Below are positions 32,226-45,500 of a stretch of DNA of 64,000 bases, piece after piece; positions within the stretch are counted from its first letter, which is position 1; each line of letters starts with the position of its first letter. Origin of the DNA: Ophiura sarsii (lineage: Eukaryota; Echinodermata; Ophiuroidea; Amphilepidida; Ophiuridae); contig CM069455.1 of the NCBI GenBank assembly GCA_035610835.1, positions 36,425,278-36,489,277 of the forward strand, written 5' to 3'. A program made the position numbers and the translations under genes. Below the pieces are notes generated by a model, which made no database searches, was not told the DNA's origin, and was given only the letters and a program-made list of their open reading frames with translations.

Positions 32226-33384
32226 TTGGAGGTCATAAGGAACAAACAAAAATCACCAGATGCTTAGTTTTCGAGATATAGAGTTTAATAGGACAAAGGT
32301 ATATAGTTTGCCTCAAATTATTTGTACAGGGGTCACATTTAAAAAAATGAAATGAAAGTCTCAAATTGTTCAGATGGATACCACGAGCCATAAAAAAGGA
32401 ATAGTTTGCCGTATCTACAAGTGAAGCATCTATTAGTTTCATTAGGTCAAAGGTCAGCACACATTAGCGGTATAACTTCCTTCCTATGGGTGTTTGATCA
32501 CATCCCGGCCAACACCTTTTTCATAGGCCCCCTTAAAAATAGCCAACAGTATTTAACAGGGTTTTCTGCATATGTTTTGAAAGTCTGAAGTATGCTTTCT
32601 GGCAACGCGGTACTTTTAATTTACCTTTAATTTCTGCAGTCAGAGTAGGAGGGGATTTGTACTTGTAAGGTGATTGTAATATAACATTCCAGTAGTATAC
32701 AGTTTTGGTATGTGAGTACTTATGTGACAATTACTAAATTTCAGTGGAAATGTTGTCACAAATGTTGTTGTTTCCATGGCAACAGGTGAACCTAGTTGTC
32801 GGTTTTCCAATGGCCTATCAATACACATACTGTATAATATAAGACCAAATATATTATTGAGCTGTAGAATCAATAACATTTAAAAAAGGTGGATCGACAC
32901 TTAGAAGCCCGATTTTAGTGAGGTTTGGACCATATCGTAGCGTTTTACCTGCTTTTAACTTGACCAATCATCAACTAAAACAAAAACTGCCGACGTGTGA
33001 CCCGAAACCCAAATAAGTTTTCATAGTTACTAAAATGTTGAGATACAGCATTGCCATACATTTTGAAGTTTTAAATACATACATGTCTGAATATATTCAA
33101 GGTAACCCGCATCATTTGATTGTGAAATAAAAGCGTTATAAATAAAGAGATATTTGCATATGTTAACACTTTCAATGTGGCAGGCAGATGACACTCAGAA
33201 ATGTCTCAAAATATCAAAACTATTAAATTTCATCGCCATATTTGGAATCCTCATGGATGTGAAATGCATTGCGATAAGTAAAAATGGTAATATGGTAAAA
33301 CCAATAGCCGCGTGGTAAGTGTTAATATGTATAGTACCAAGAGACGATAGGGTGTAGTTGAGTGTACATAGGTTGGATAGATAT
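32226..33384. other. Noncoding stretch
   Basis: No exon is recognised. Confidence 0.35.
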
Positions 33385-33389
33385 GAAGA

Positions 33390-34175
33390 ATTTGTTTCCA
33401 AAAGGCGCTAACTCACTAAATGTGAAATAGGAGAAAAGCAACGGGTTTGCACTTCTTTGATTATGCTAATTGTCTGCAATATGAAAATTACATTCCAGTT
33501 GCCTGTAAGGTTTGAGCCCAAGTTTGATAGGTTGAACTGGCCAAGACGCTAGTATTAGTAAGTTCCACCCATGCTGGGGGACCTTGAGTGTGGCAGCGGT
33601 AGAACTAGAAACAAGCCTGAGGGGCTGCAGTATTGCCACAAGACCTTCCACCACACGTGGTGATTTTCCGCCCGATTGGGCCAGTTTTAGAACTAAAATC
33701 TGCTCTTTGGATAATAAATGTGATTTTTTTTTCTCGAAATTTGAACATTTGTTTTTATAAAACATGATATAGCACTAGTTTTTATGACAAATTGAAATTA
33801 AAAGTTGGAATTTGTTATCACAAGAACATTTTCAAAAGTAGTATATAGAGCTTATAGTTATATACACCAACGCTAAAGAGCCTTGAGCTATGCTTAGGAT
33901 AGCGGTGGAAATGGTAGCACGCATGCTGGCAAGACACAGTTGGTGTAAAATAAATCAGATAAACGGTGTAGGAGGGGATGATTAATTACCCTGGATATGT
34001 CATCGAAGACGTGGTCAAGAAAGTTGGATTTTATACAGGGCACAGAACTGTAATGGAAAGATACCATACGTGTAAGCTTAAAAATTGGTTTGATTTCATT
34101 TTTTTAATTTTACTGTATTTCCTATGTCTTTCTTTATTTTCGGAAATCAGTGAGTTAGCGCCTTTTGGAAAAAAA
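33390..34175. repeat. Possible TIR element
   Basis: CCAAAAGGCGCTAACTCAC near 33400 is the inverse of GTGAGTTAGCGCCTTTTGG near 34150. A third partial match (GCGCCTTTTGGAACT, about 34652) lies beyond. The interior has no transposase. An element of about 780 bp is possible. Confidence 0.4.
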
Positions 34176-34848
34176 TGTTTCGTTCAATTTTCAAAAACCA
34201 TTTTACTAAGCAATTTTTATTTCCAAATAATGTACATCTGGAAGACAATATCAAATCACATTGAAAACAGAAAACCGCATTCAAATACCTTTTCAACTTT
34301 TTGAATTATGAACTTTGATATTTTGTGAGAAAACTGAAAATGTGGACAATTTGGCACATTTTTTTAATTAACAACAATTTTGTTCGTGTGCAATTTTCAA
34401 AATAATAATCCCATACATTTTACGTTTTCTTCATTGCATTTCATTAAGGACATTCCTATCAATTTTTTACCATGATAAAAGAACCATATTTCCACTATTT
34501 TAGCTTTAAACATAATGAATTATATTCCGTAAATTACCGAGGGCCATAACTTTGAACCCGAACATGCTACAGATGTAGAACAAAGTTTAAAAGATGTAGT
34601 TTGTAACTCTCCTTCATGTTCTGCACCTAACTCATTTTTTTCTTCAAAAAAGCGCCTTTTGGAACTAAGCTATTCATACGCTGATGCAATTGCCTTGCAT
34701 GTTCGGATATTGGTACAGAATTTTATTTGATATCATTAATTGTAATTACTGAAAATCAACAGTGAGCCCCTTTATTCATTTTTTGTTTATCGACCATACA
34801 TTGTACATGTACATGATATAATGTATGTGCATATGTCTTTTCATACAG
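34176..34848. other. Sequence upstream of the first readable ankyrin exon
   Basis: No earlier exon of the ROCO gene was recognised; its first exon(s) may lie here or further left. Confidence 0.3.
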
Positions 34849-34927
34849 AGCATACAAAGAGCTTCAACAAGCTGTCAGAAGAAATTATGCTGAAGGTATT
34901 CGTGATATTGTAAACAGATGCAAAACA
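34849..34927 (+). CDS. ROCO gene exon: N-terminal helix/first ankyrin part
   Basis: Bounded by TACAG|AG and |GTAAGT. It reads [20 protein letters not shown] then VNRCKT after one leading base, like the first helix pair before an ankyrin stack. It ends in phase 0. Confidence 0.7.
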
Positions 34928-37900
34928 GTAAGTTGACTTATGATATTGGCTATGTATTGTGGAGACTTCTTATCAACAGAATGGTTCATATACAATCACT
35001 GTTTGTTCTTGTTACTCTTTTATCATCCGATGTGTCAAAGATGCGTCAATATAAATAATTACATTTTTAGACCATCCTATCCGGCATCCGGTATGCCATA
35101 ATTAAACAATAAAATAAATACAAACATCAGCGTTATTTAAATGGACTTTAACTGATATAGGAGAGTACGTGTAATCTGATTACATTGTCAGAAAATAGTG
35201 TTTGAACATGTTGCAGGCTGCTATGAAGTCATCCACAATTTTAAATAATATTCACCATCAGCACATGACATCGCAATATTGATCTGTGGGGAAAAGTATG
35301 AACAAGGAGTACTCATACAGCCATCATTAAAACAGTTTCTTTTTTCACTGTACATAGAAATAACATATTAAAAATACAAATATATCTCGATTTTATGTAT
35401 GTAGCAAAGCGCTTGAGAATCATGAATCCGGGTTAAAATGAAATGAGAAAGATCTTGTCTTGGAATACATTATAAATGATTTTTGAGAACTATTGTAATC
35501 AATGCAAAGTATGAACATTTATCTTTCAAAAATACACTTAACATAAACAAAACATATTTATTGAATGCCCCTCGTAATAGGTCTTAATAACCACTGACCG
35601 AAATATTTCAATATAATGTTGAGTATATTGATACGTTTGCCAATGCCTCGGCAATGCAATCATGTACACGGATAGCACTTGGTACATACACTACAGGCCT
35701 CAACTGACCAGGCCATAAATATACTCTTTACTCCAAAACTATAGCTCCTATGTAAAACTATACAATTTTAAAGTTGTAAGGACATTTCTTCTCTTCAATT
35801 TGAGATATCGTTCATGAAAACCGGTTAGTAATTAAGAACACTACATTGATAAGGATAGAACAAAGTGCAGTTTACGTTTTTACTTTTCGGATTTGGAAAC
35901 ACACGCAGGACCGTGTGACAGGTAATGGTTTGTCCTTAGTGTAAGACGGCACGAAATTTTGCCCCAGGTGACCCCATATTTTGCCTGTTCCGCTGTGGCA
36001 CCACTCCGTTACAAGCCATTTGTTCCTTCATCTATAAAGCATTTCATGTTTTATGAAAATATATATAATTTGTTCACTCGTTACTTTTCCTGATTCCATG
36101 TGGCGACCGTAATGACACCCGATATAACCCCTGTTCCTCTGTGGCACCCGTGATTACACACAACTTTTTTGACTATACAATTCCCTTGTTCCGCTGTGGC
36201 GGTCCCGGTGAAACCCATTTCCCCCTGTTCCGCTGTGGCGCCGGTACGCCATGTTTTCCTACAGTTACGAAGCATTTTATATTCAACATTGTATTTACCT
36301 TTTTGACTAGGCAATTTCCCTGTTCCGCTGTGGCGGTCCCGGTGACACCCTTTTTGCTCCTGTTGCGCTGTGGCGCCGGTACGCCATGTTTTCCTACAGC
36401 TACGAAGCATTTTATATTTAACATTATGTTTACCTTTTTGACTATGCAATTTCCCTGTTCCGCTGTGGCGGTGCCGGTGACACCCTTTTTCCTCCTGTTC
36501 CGCTGTGGCGCCGGTACGCCATGTTTTCCTACAGCTACGAAGCATTTTATATTTAACAATATGTTTACCTTTTTGACTATGCAATTTCCCTGTTCCGCTG
36601 TGGCGGCCCCGATGACACCCATTTTTTCCCGTTCTGCTGTGGCGGCCCCAATGACACCCATTTTCCCTCTGTTCCGCTGTGGCGCTGGTCAGCCATGACA
36701 GCAATTTAGGGGGTAAGTTGGAGAACATTTTTTTTTAGATTTGGCAATTTGGATAATTGAAGACGAAAAAGAATGCGTCTCTTAACGTATTGTCGATAAT
36801 CAATATTCGCAGTGAAGTATGTCAGAAAGGCGATCAAAACAACTAACCACCATTTTGTCATCATTCGATTCTTTCTTTTATATTGCAGTATGATAGGACG
36901 TTACTTTGGGTAGCTTCTGGTAAAGGTCATACCAAAGTATGCAAGGAACTGATTACTTGTGGTAACACAGATGTTAACAAGGAAGACCGTGAAGTGAGTA
37001 TGACAATGGAACCACTTTATCATACATGATATCTGAGACGAATATACCTGCAGCTCCGTGTATTGCCATTCAATTCTACGAACCAGGTCTGGCACGGCAT
37101 TGCACGGCATTGTTCTCAAACTACACAAGCAGAACCTACCAAACAGGCTGTGCGCATGCATGCGCATGCGTCGATTGGTCCTGCTCTCACTTCTGGGTTT
37201 AAACCATGATAATGATGGTTATGCATACAGACTGTAATAGATTTCTAAAATTATTTCGCATTTATATTGCTAGAATTATAGTATTTCAGAAAAAGAGTAT
37301 GCCAATTAAAACTTACTAGTGCCCTACTTCAACCCATACACAATGTATTATGATATTCAAAATTCATGGTTTGTGTTTAGAATTTAGATTGCAAATTGAA
37401 ACACAACAAATTTGAAAATTTGATATATTTATACATCAACAGATAAGTGTATCAGCTCAATCACATCTGAATAGTTGTATTTCAATTCATATTAAATCTA
37501 AACACAAACCATGCACTTTGAATAGCATAATGCATTGTGTATGTTTTGAACTATGGCTCTAGTAGGTTTTAATTGCCACTTCTTCTGTAATGCCATAATT
37601 CTAGCAATATAAATGCGTAAGGTCGTGTGCCTTGAGTTGGGACCCCTTTGTGTGACATATGCTAAAAATGGAAAAATCACATGGATTTTACTTATAACAT
37701 GTTTAGCATTAAAACTATACATAGGAGTATAAGGAAAGTATTCAATTCCTGAAAGCATACACATTTCCAAATCTCACAACGACAATATCAAGGTCATTAT
37801 ACTGGGTGGGTAGATATATATAGGGTGCAAACATCAAGAAATTCACTAAAAATACAAAATGTTCACTGGTCATTTACATACCTTGAAGATAAAATTATAA

Positions 37901-40900
37901 TTTATTAAGCTGCATCATTCAAAAGTATACACTAGTATTACAAAGAAAAAATGTTGCCACCTAAAGGATACCTGATACAGGGGGGGTCAACATTTGTAAC
38001 AATATAAGTATGTGAAAACGTATCTCTGAAATAAAGTTAACCGTTATAATAATTAAGTGTCATAATACATTTTAAATTTAAAACGTTTTGTAATAATATT
38101 ACACCAAACACAAACATATGACAAATGATTACCATGTTATACAGGGTGTAACATGCGAAATGCACACGTATGATCGAGTCCTCAATCTACGCGTTTCTTC
38201 ACTTTTTGATTTTATTTTGATGAAAGCAATGATAATGAAATGAAATAAACACACATGAAATGATCATGTTACAATTAGAAATGTTGCCTGGATATACATA
38301 CTAAATTTAATATAGCCAATGACATCATATACAGGGTGTTACAAAATAAAGCACATGCGATCTAACGGAGCGCTTATTTTTGAAAACAACCTATTTTCTT
38401 CATTTTACAGCCATAACAATAATTAGTATTCGGTAATTGTGCAAGATGTAATGCAAGTACTTTTGTCCGACAATGATCAACAGACTATTAACAATGACAC
38501 CGGTGAACTCAAGCCCCAACCCTTCCCACATCTCGCTACGCGCCGGTAATCTTTCAAAATTGATAAAGATGTCACAAATTCTGGAGAAATGTCCAGATTG
38601 CGCGCATGTAATATGCACACTGTATAGTATCGATTGTATAGTATCGAGATGTAAGCTGTCATTTGTCTGGTTATAGCAAAGTAAACAGATCACACGTACA
38701 GAATGTAAAGGGACTTGTTGGGCTAGTATCGCAGTATTTATACTGCTTCACTTCACTCCATGAAGTGGTAATTTATTAAGATATAAGTGTATGAATTGTT
38801 ATCAGTATAAATACATCAATCGGTTTACTCCTAATCGGTACAAAACAGCCAATCTCTCTGACATGCTACCTAGCATATATCGTCATATTGAGAGATGGTT
38901 ATGATGTAAAGACACTAATCTAGGAAACCTAATATAATATTTTTGGAAATTTGCAAAAAGTGAAGAAAAAAAGGAAACAAATTGGCACTTTTTGGTCAAA
39001 ATTTCAAAAAAATATTAGAATTGATTTTAACAAAAGTTAGTGTCTTTACATCATAATCTAGCAATTTGGGAATTTTTTACTCAAAAAAAAAATGTGGTCA
39101 AAAATGACGCGACATTTAAATTCTCTGATTCATTTCCTTTCCAAAAATTTACACTTTTATATGCATTTGATTAATAGTTTAATAATTACAGCACTCACAA
39201 AAGTCAAGTCAAACACTTTCTTAAGTTCCCCCTTAAGTCGTCACCGTACAGATAGAGCTCGTTGTCGCAGACATCCACAAGGTCATCAATGAAAGCAAAA
39301 ACTAGTAGTGGACACATGATAGATCCTTGTGGAACAGAAGCATTTATGGATGCAGTGTCGGATGCTTGTCCCGACATGACGACTTCGATACAACTATATT
39401 ACATTGCTTTCTTGAGTAGATAGCACCCATATACATTATTACATTACTTTCTTCAGCAGATAGCGGCCTATTACATTTCTTTCTTCAGTAGATGGCACCC
39501 ATATATTAAATAAATGAAGTCAAAAGTAGAAAAATGCCGTGATAATATATAATTTATTGTACAAATTTTCGGCCATCGGCCTTCATCGGGTACGGTATAT
39601 TATATACATTGCTTTCTTTAGTAGATAGTACCCATATCGCTATCGTCATCAGATATAACATCTATATCCCAGTAATTATCTACCGTTGCTTAACTTAACT
39701 TAAACTAAACGACAAGTTGGACTAAGAGATCGAGAGTGAATGACGTATTTACAGAAAATTGAAATCTGTTATTTACCAAAATGTCCAATGTTACCTGAAA
39801 CTGCGATGTGAAAAATGATTGTTTTCAAATTGTTTATTTAGCAGTTGTGATTTTACTAGCACTCGGGATCTGCCACATCAAGTCATTGGTATTGACGCTG
39901 AATTTGTATTTTAATTATCTTAAAGACAAGTTCACCTCTTTAAACATTTGTCAGTCTTGACATTATATTTCACGCATTATTTGGTCTTAAAATAGCATTT
40001 AAGATTTTGTTCTAGGATCTTCAACTGAAAAAAACACACATTAAAATAATAATTGCCTAAACCCAGGCAACCATGGACATTTTGATGCCTGATAGTTGAA
40101 CATTCAACATGATATCTGAATCCAATTACCTTCACTTTTTATCCCCCTGACATGTCATGTCCGTGCATCTGTCGGGTACGTGGGGGTGTGGGGCTGTGTG
40201 TGTGCCTTATGGTTAGGTATTGGTTAGCCTCTTCGGTTATCCTTTTTTCTTGAATGCTGTATCTTTAGACCGGATGGACGAATTGACTTCAAACCTTCAG
40301 CGATAGATACGCCATGGTCAAAAACTGTGGCTACATGTTGGAGTCTAATTTGCATAGGTCATCTGAGGTCAAAGGTCATCCAGAGATCAAAACGTAAAAG
40401 TTGCCCGATTGACGTCAACTTTGAGAAAAGAAACATGAATGCCAGGTGAATATGTTTGGGTCTAATTTGCATAAGTCATATGAGGTCAAAGGTCAACCTG
40501 GGGTCAAATCGAAAAAATTTGCTTGATTGACTTCAAACTTGGAGAAACGAAACATGAACATGTCGAAAATGAATTAGAGGTCATCCGAGTTCAACGATCA
40601 TTAGAGGTCATACAAGGTCAAAGGTCTACATGGGGTTAAATCGTGCAATAACACCGGGGGAATATGTCACAAATTAATTAGAGGTCATACGAGGTCATCT
40701 AAGGTCAAAGGTCATCCAGAGGTCAAATCGTAAAAGTTGCCCGATTGACGTCAAATTAGGAGAAAAGAAACATGAACACCGGGTGAACATGTCTCAAATT
40801 AATTAAAGGTCATCCGAGGTCAACGGTCATACGAGGTCATCCAATGTCAAAGGTCAACAGGGGTTAAATCGTGCAATGAACACATGGGGAACATGTCAAA

Positions 40901-42509
40901 AACAAATTAGGTCATCAGAGGTCAAAGGTCATCCAGAGGTCAAATCGTAAAAGTTGCCCGATTTACGTCAAACTCGAAGAAAAGAAACATGAACACCGGG
41001 GGAACATGTCTAAAATTAATTAGAGGTCATCGGATGTCAACGGTCATCCAGAGGTCAAATCATTAAAGTTGCATGATTGACGTCAATCTTGGAGAAAAGA
41101 AGCATGAACACGGGGGGAACATGACCCCTATGTGACCTTTGACCTCATTTAGTTGATCTCCTAGCCAGGGGGATTCGCAAGTCGTGACTTGCAGTTTTTT
41201 TTTTTAAACTTCTCATACGCTTCAACACATGACATCAGCTACAACACCTAACCATACGCCAAAAACTGTAAACCCCGAGAACCGCCAAAGCAGAGAACCG
41301 CCAAAGCAGAGACCCGCTCTAGTGTTTATTGATAAACCAGTGTGCGCGAACTATAATTAAAGTCTCGATTTTTCTCGTTTCTCCTCTTTTACATACAAGG
41401 ATGGGCAAACTCCTCTTTGGGCAGCGTCTTATAACGGTCATACAGAAGTGTGTAAGTTACTGATCAGTGATGGCAAAGCGGATGTCAACAAGGCAAACAG
41501 TGTAAGAACACGATAATTTACACCTAGCTATATTTAAATTTGTAATAACAAAACCTATTTTGCTTTTATACATGAAACAATGTGCACAATTATATCGGTA
41601 TTTACATTCCCGTCTCTCTTCTATTACATTCAAGAATGGGCAAACTCCTCTTTGGATAGCGTCTCGTATCGGTATTACTGAAGTGTGTAAGGAACTGATT
41701 ACTCATGACAAAGCGGATGTCAATAAGGCAAACAGTGTAAGTAAACGACAGCAAAACCCCTCAATTTAATTATGTTTACATTTTACATATCCAAACCTAT
41801 TTTTTTTATAGATGCTATGCAAAAATCTAACGGTATTTACCTTTTTATTTCTCTTCTGTTACATTCAAGGGACCGTTAGTTATTTATGCTGGAGATGGGG
41901 GTGGGGGTAAAAACTATCGGGGAGTCATGTAACTTTCATATGTTGAAATTGGGGGGTTATGTATCTTTTCTGGGGGGGGGGGGGGGGGGTAACTTTTTTT
42001 GAATCATAAAGATGGTGGTTATTGGGTTGATATTAGAGGCTATTGGAGTAAACCTATCAACTTCTCAAAAACATTTACTACGAGACGACTTCCGGACAGC
42101 AAATATGGTCTGTGCCTCGAACGATCTGTTGGAAAAAACATCTATATTATCATCAATGTTTGGTCGAGAAATTGCAGCCACAGGGACGGGGGTGAAAACA
42201 TGTTAGAAAAATCGTGTATGCTTTTCACCTCGTCTCAGCTTTGCACCAATGCTCACACAAGTAGGATGTTTGGCACTGGATAGGGTTATAAATACTCAGA
42301 TAACCACCCAAATGTATCAAATATGAAGGTGCATTCTAAAATTATTGGCCATTTAAACAGAATATGTTAATGTATCCATGAAAACAAAAGACAACCCCCT
42401 TTGTATGTTACAAGGTGGGGTTTTTCGGGGATGGGGAGGTGTAAAAATCTACTGGTAAATGGGGCATGTTGTTTTCAGTTTTAGCTGTAGCAAACTGTAA
42501 CATACGAGT

Positions 42510-42552
<43 letters not shown>

Positions 42553-45500
42553 TACCATAAATAATGAACGGTCCCCAAGTATGGGCTAACTCCTCTTTTT
42601 ATAGCATCTCGTTTCCGTCATACTAAAGTGTGCAAGGTACGCATTACTGATAGCAAAGCACAGGTGTTATCAAGGCAAACAGTGTAAGTAAACGACAGAA
42701 AACCAACTTAAAACATTTATATATATTGTTCATATGAGTCGTGATATAGGGGGAAGAGAATTCCAGTAAGACTAGGTACAGAAACCACGCGAATTTGACA
42801 AAATCCAATCAGTATGAATACACATAGGGGGTTCACTATCAGTGCTAACATATTTTCTACATTTTCTACTTTTAAAACTTGCTCTTGATAAAACCGGCAA
42901 AACGATTATTTTGACATCCACATCAACAACTATACATAGGGAGTTCGCTACAACAATGCTAGCACGTTTTCTACTTTTAAAACTTGCACATAAAAAAAAA
43001 TCGGCAAAACTGTATTTGATATCCATTCATATTTTCAACCTTGTTCAACGTTGTTATTAAAGAAAACCGGCAAAACGGTTATTTTTATATCCACTCAAAT
43101 TTTATTCTTTTAAAATTTGCTCTCGAAAAAACCGGCAAAACGGTTATTTTGATATCCACTTCAACTACTTACTACACATCCTAGGCCTAACGGGTTCATA
43201 AAAACGGCAAAACGGTGTTTTTTTTAAATTTCCACTCAAATTTTCAAATCCATGCTTTTTAATATAAAAACGGCAAAAATGTTCACATCCATGTCATTGA
43301 TAAAAACGGCAAAACGGTTTTTTAATATTCACTTCATTTCAACCATTGCTCTTGTTAAAAACGGCAAAACGGTTTTTCGTCTATCCACTCAAATTTTCAC
43401 ATCCTTGTACTTGATAAAAACGGCAAAACGTGTTTTTTTTATATTCACTTCATTTCAACCATTGCTCTTGTTAAAAACGGCAAAACGGTTTTTCGTCTAT
43501 CCACTCAAATTTTCACATCCATGTACTTGATAAAAACGGCAAAACGTTTTTTTTATATCCACTTCATTTCAACCATTGCTCTTGTTAAAAACGGCAAAAC
43601 GGTTTTTCGTCTATCCACTCAAATTTTCACATCCTTGTACTTGATAAAAACGGCAAAACGTGTTTTTTTTATATTCACTTCATTTCAACCATTGCTCTTG
43701 TTAAAAACGGCAAAACGGTTTTTCGTCTATCCACTCAAATGTTCACATCCATGTCATTGATAAAAACGGCAAAACGGTTTTTTTTATATTCACTTCATTT
43801 CAACCATTGCTCTTGATAAAAACGGCAAACGGTTTTTTTATATCCACTTAATTTCAGCCTTGCTCTTGATAAAAACGGCAAAACGGTTTTTTTCGTCAAT
43901 CCACTCAAATTTTCACCCTTGTTCTTGGAAAAAAGGCAAAACGTTTTTTTTATATACCCTCAAATGTTCACCCTTGTTCATGAAAAAACGGCAAAATGCT
44001 TTTTTCTAATTTCTACTCAAATTTTCAAATCCATGCTCTTTATAAAAACGGCAAACAGGTTATTTCTATATCCACTAAAGTTTTCACATCCATGTCATTG
44101 ATAAAAGGGGCAAACGTATTTTTTATATCCACTTAATTTCACCCTTGCTCTTAATAAAAACGGCAAAACGGTTTTTTCGTCGATCCACTCAAATGTTCAC
44201 ACTTGTTCTTGAAAAAAAACCGGCAAAACGGTTTTTTTATATACCCTCATATTTTCACCCTTGTTCAAGAAAAAACGGCAAAGCGGTTTTTTTAATTTCC
44301 ACTCAAATTTTCAAATCCATGCTCTTTATAAAAACGGCAAACCGGTTATTTCTATATCCACTAACATTTTCACATTCATGTCATTGATAAAAAGGGCAAA
44401 CGGATTTTTTTATATCCACTTAATTTCACCCTTGCTCTTAATAAAAACGGCAAAACGGTTTTTTCGTCGATCCACTCAAATGTTCACACTTGTTCTTGAA
44501 AAAAACCGGCAAAACGTTTTTTTTTATATACCCTCATATTTTCACCCTTGTTCAAGAAAAAACGGCAAAACGTTTTTTTTAATTTCCACTCAAATTTTCA
44601 AATCCATGCTCTTTATAAAAACGGCAAACCGGTTATTTCGTCTATCCACTAACATTTTCACATCCATGTCATTGATAAAAACGGCAAAACGGTTTTTTAT
44701 ATTCACTTCATTTCAACCATTGCTCTTGTTAAAAACGGAAAAACGGTTTTTCGTCTATCCACTCAAATTTTTCAATATGCATGTTACTATATAAAAACCG
44801 CAAACCGGATATTTCTATATCCACTAAAATGTTCCCATCCATGTCATTTTTTCGTCGATCCACTCAAATTTTCACCCTTGCTCTTGATTAAAACAGCAAA
44901 ACGGTTTTTTCGTCCATCCACTCAAATTTTCACCCTTCTTCTTGAAAAAAACCGGCAAAACGGTTTTTTATATACCTCAAATTTTCACCTTGTTCATGAA
45001 AAAACGGCAAAACGTTTTTTTTAATTTCCACTCAAATTTTCAAATCCATGCTCTTTATAAAAACGGCAAACCGGTTATTTCTATATCCACTAAAATTTTC
45101 ACATCCATGTCATTGATAAAAAGGGCAAACGGATTTTTGTATATCCACTTAATTTCACCCTTGCTCTTAATAAAAACGGCAAAACGGTTTTTCGTCGATC
45201 CACTCAAATGTTCACACTTGTTCTTGAAAAAAACCGGCAAAACGTTTTTTTTATATACCCTCATATTTTCACCCTTGTTCATGAAAAAACGGCAAAACGG
45301 TTTTTTTAATTTCCACTCAAATTTTCAAATCCATGCTCTTTATAAAAACGGCAAACCGGTTATTCTATATCCACTAACATTTTCACATCCATGTCATTGA
45401 TAAAAACGAGAACGTGGAGTTCAAAATTTGAGTGGATATCAAAAATATATCGGTTTTTTTCAAAGAACAAAGTTAAAAATTTGAGTGGATATAAAAAAAA

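Larger units (their letters stand above)
36994..41399. other. Intron of 4.4 kb filled with repeats
   Basis: Contains the fold-back at 37257-37617, a truncated CTTAAG-family element, an RT relic, short ATAGC-type repeats and the AGGTCA-rich block. ACAGGGTGT occurs at 38152 and 38332 in the same orientation, resembling the terminus of the element at 4169, but without inverted partners. Confidence 0.5.

Noticed and set aside
33466..33765. 99-codon minus-strand ORF as a transposon remnant
   Set aside because: No conserved motif could be identified in any frame.
36081..36728. Overlapping ORFs of 162-215 codons on both strands
   Set aside because: They are by-products of a 135-bp tandem repeat whose period is a multiple of three; no domain features.
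38152..38340. Two ACAGGGTGT termini as ends of one transposon
   Set aside because: They are in the same orientation, not inverted, so they cannot be a TIR pair.
41999..42283. 94-codon ORF inside the 707-bp TIR element
   Set aside because: No transposase motif (DDE, HTH) and overlapped by another frame; chance opening in a MITE.
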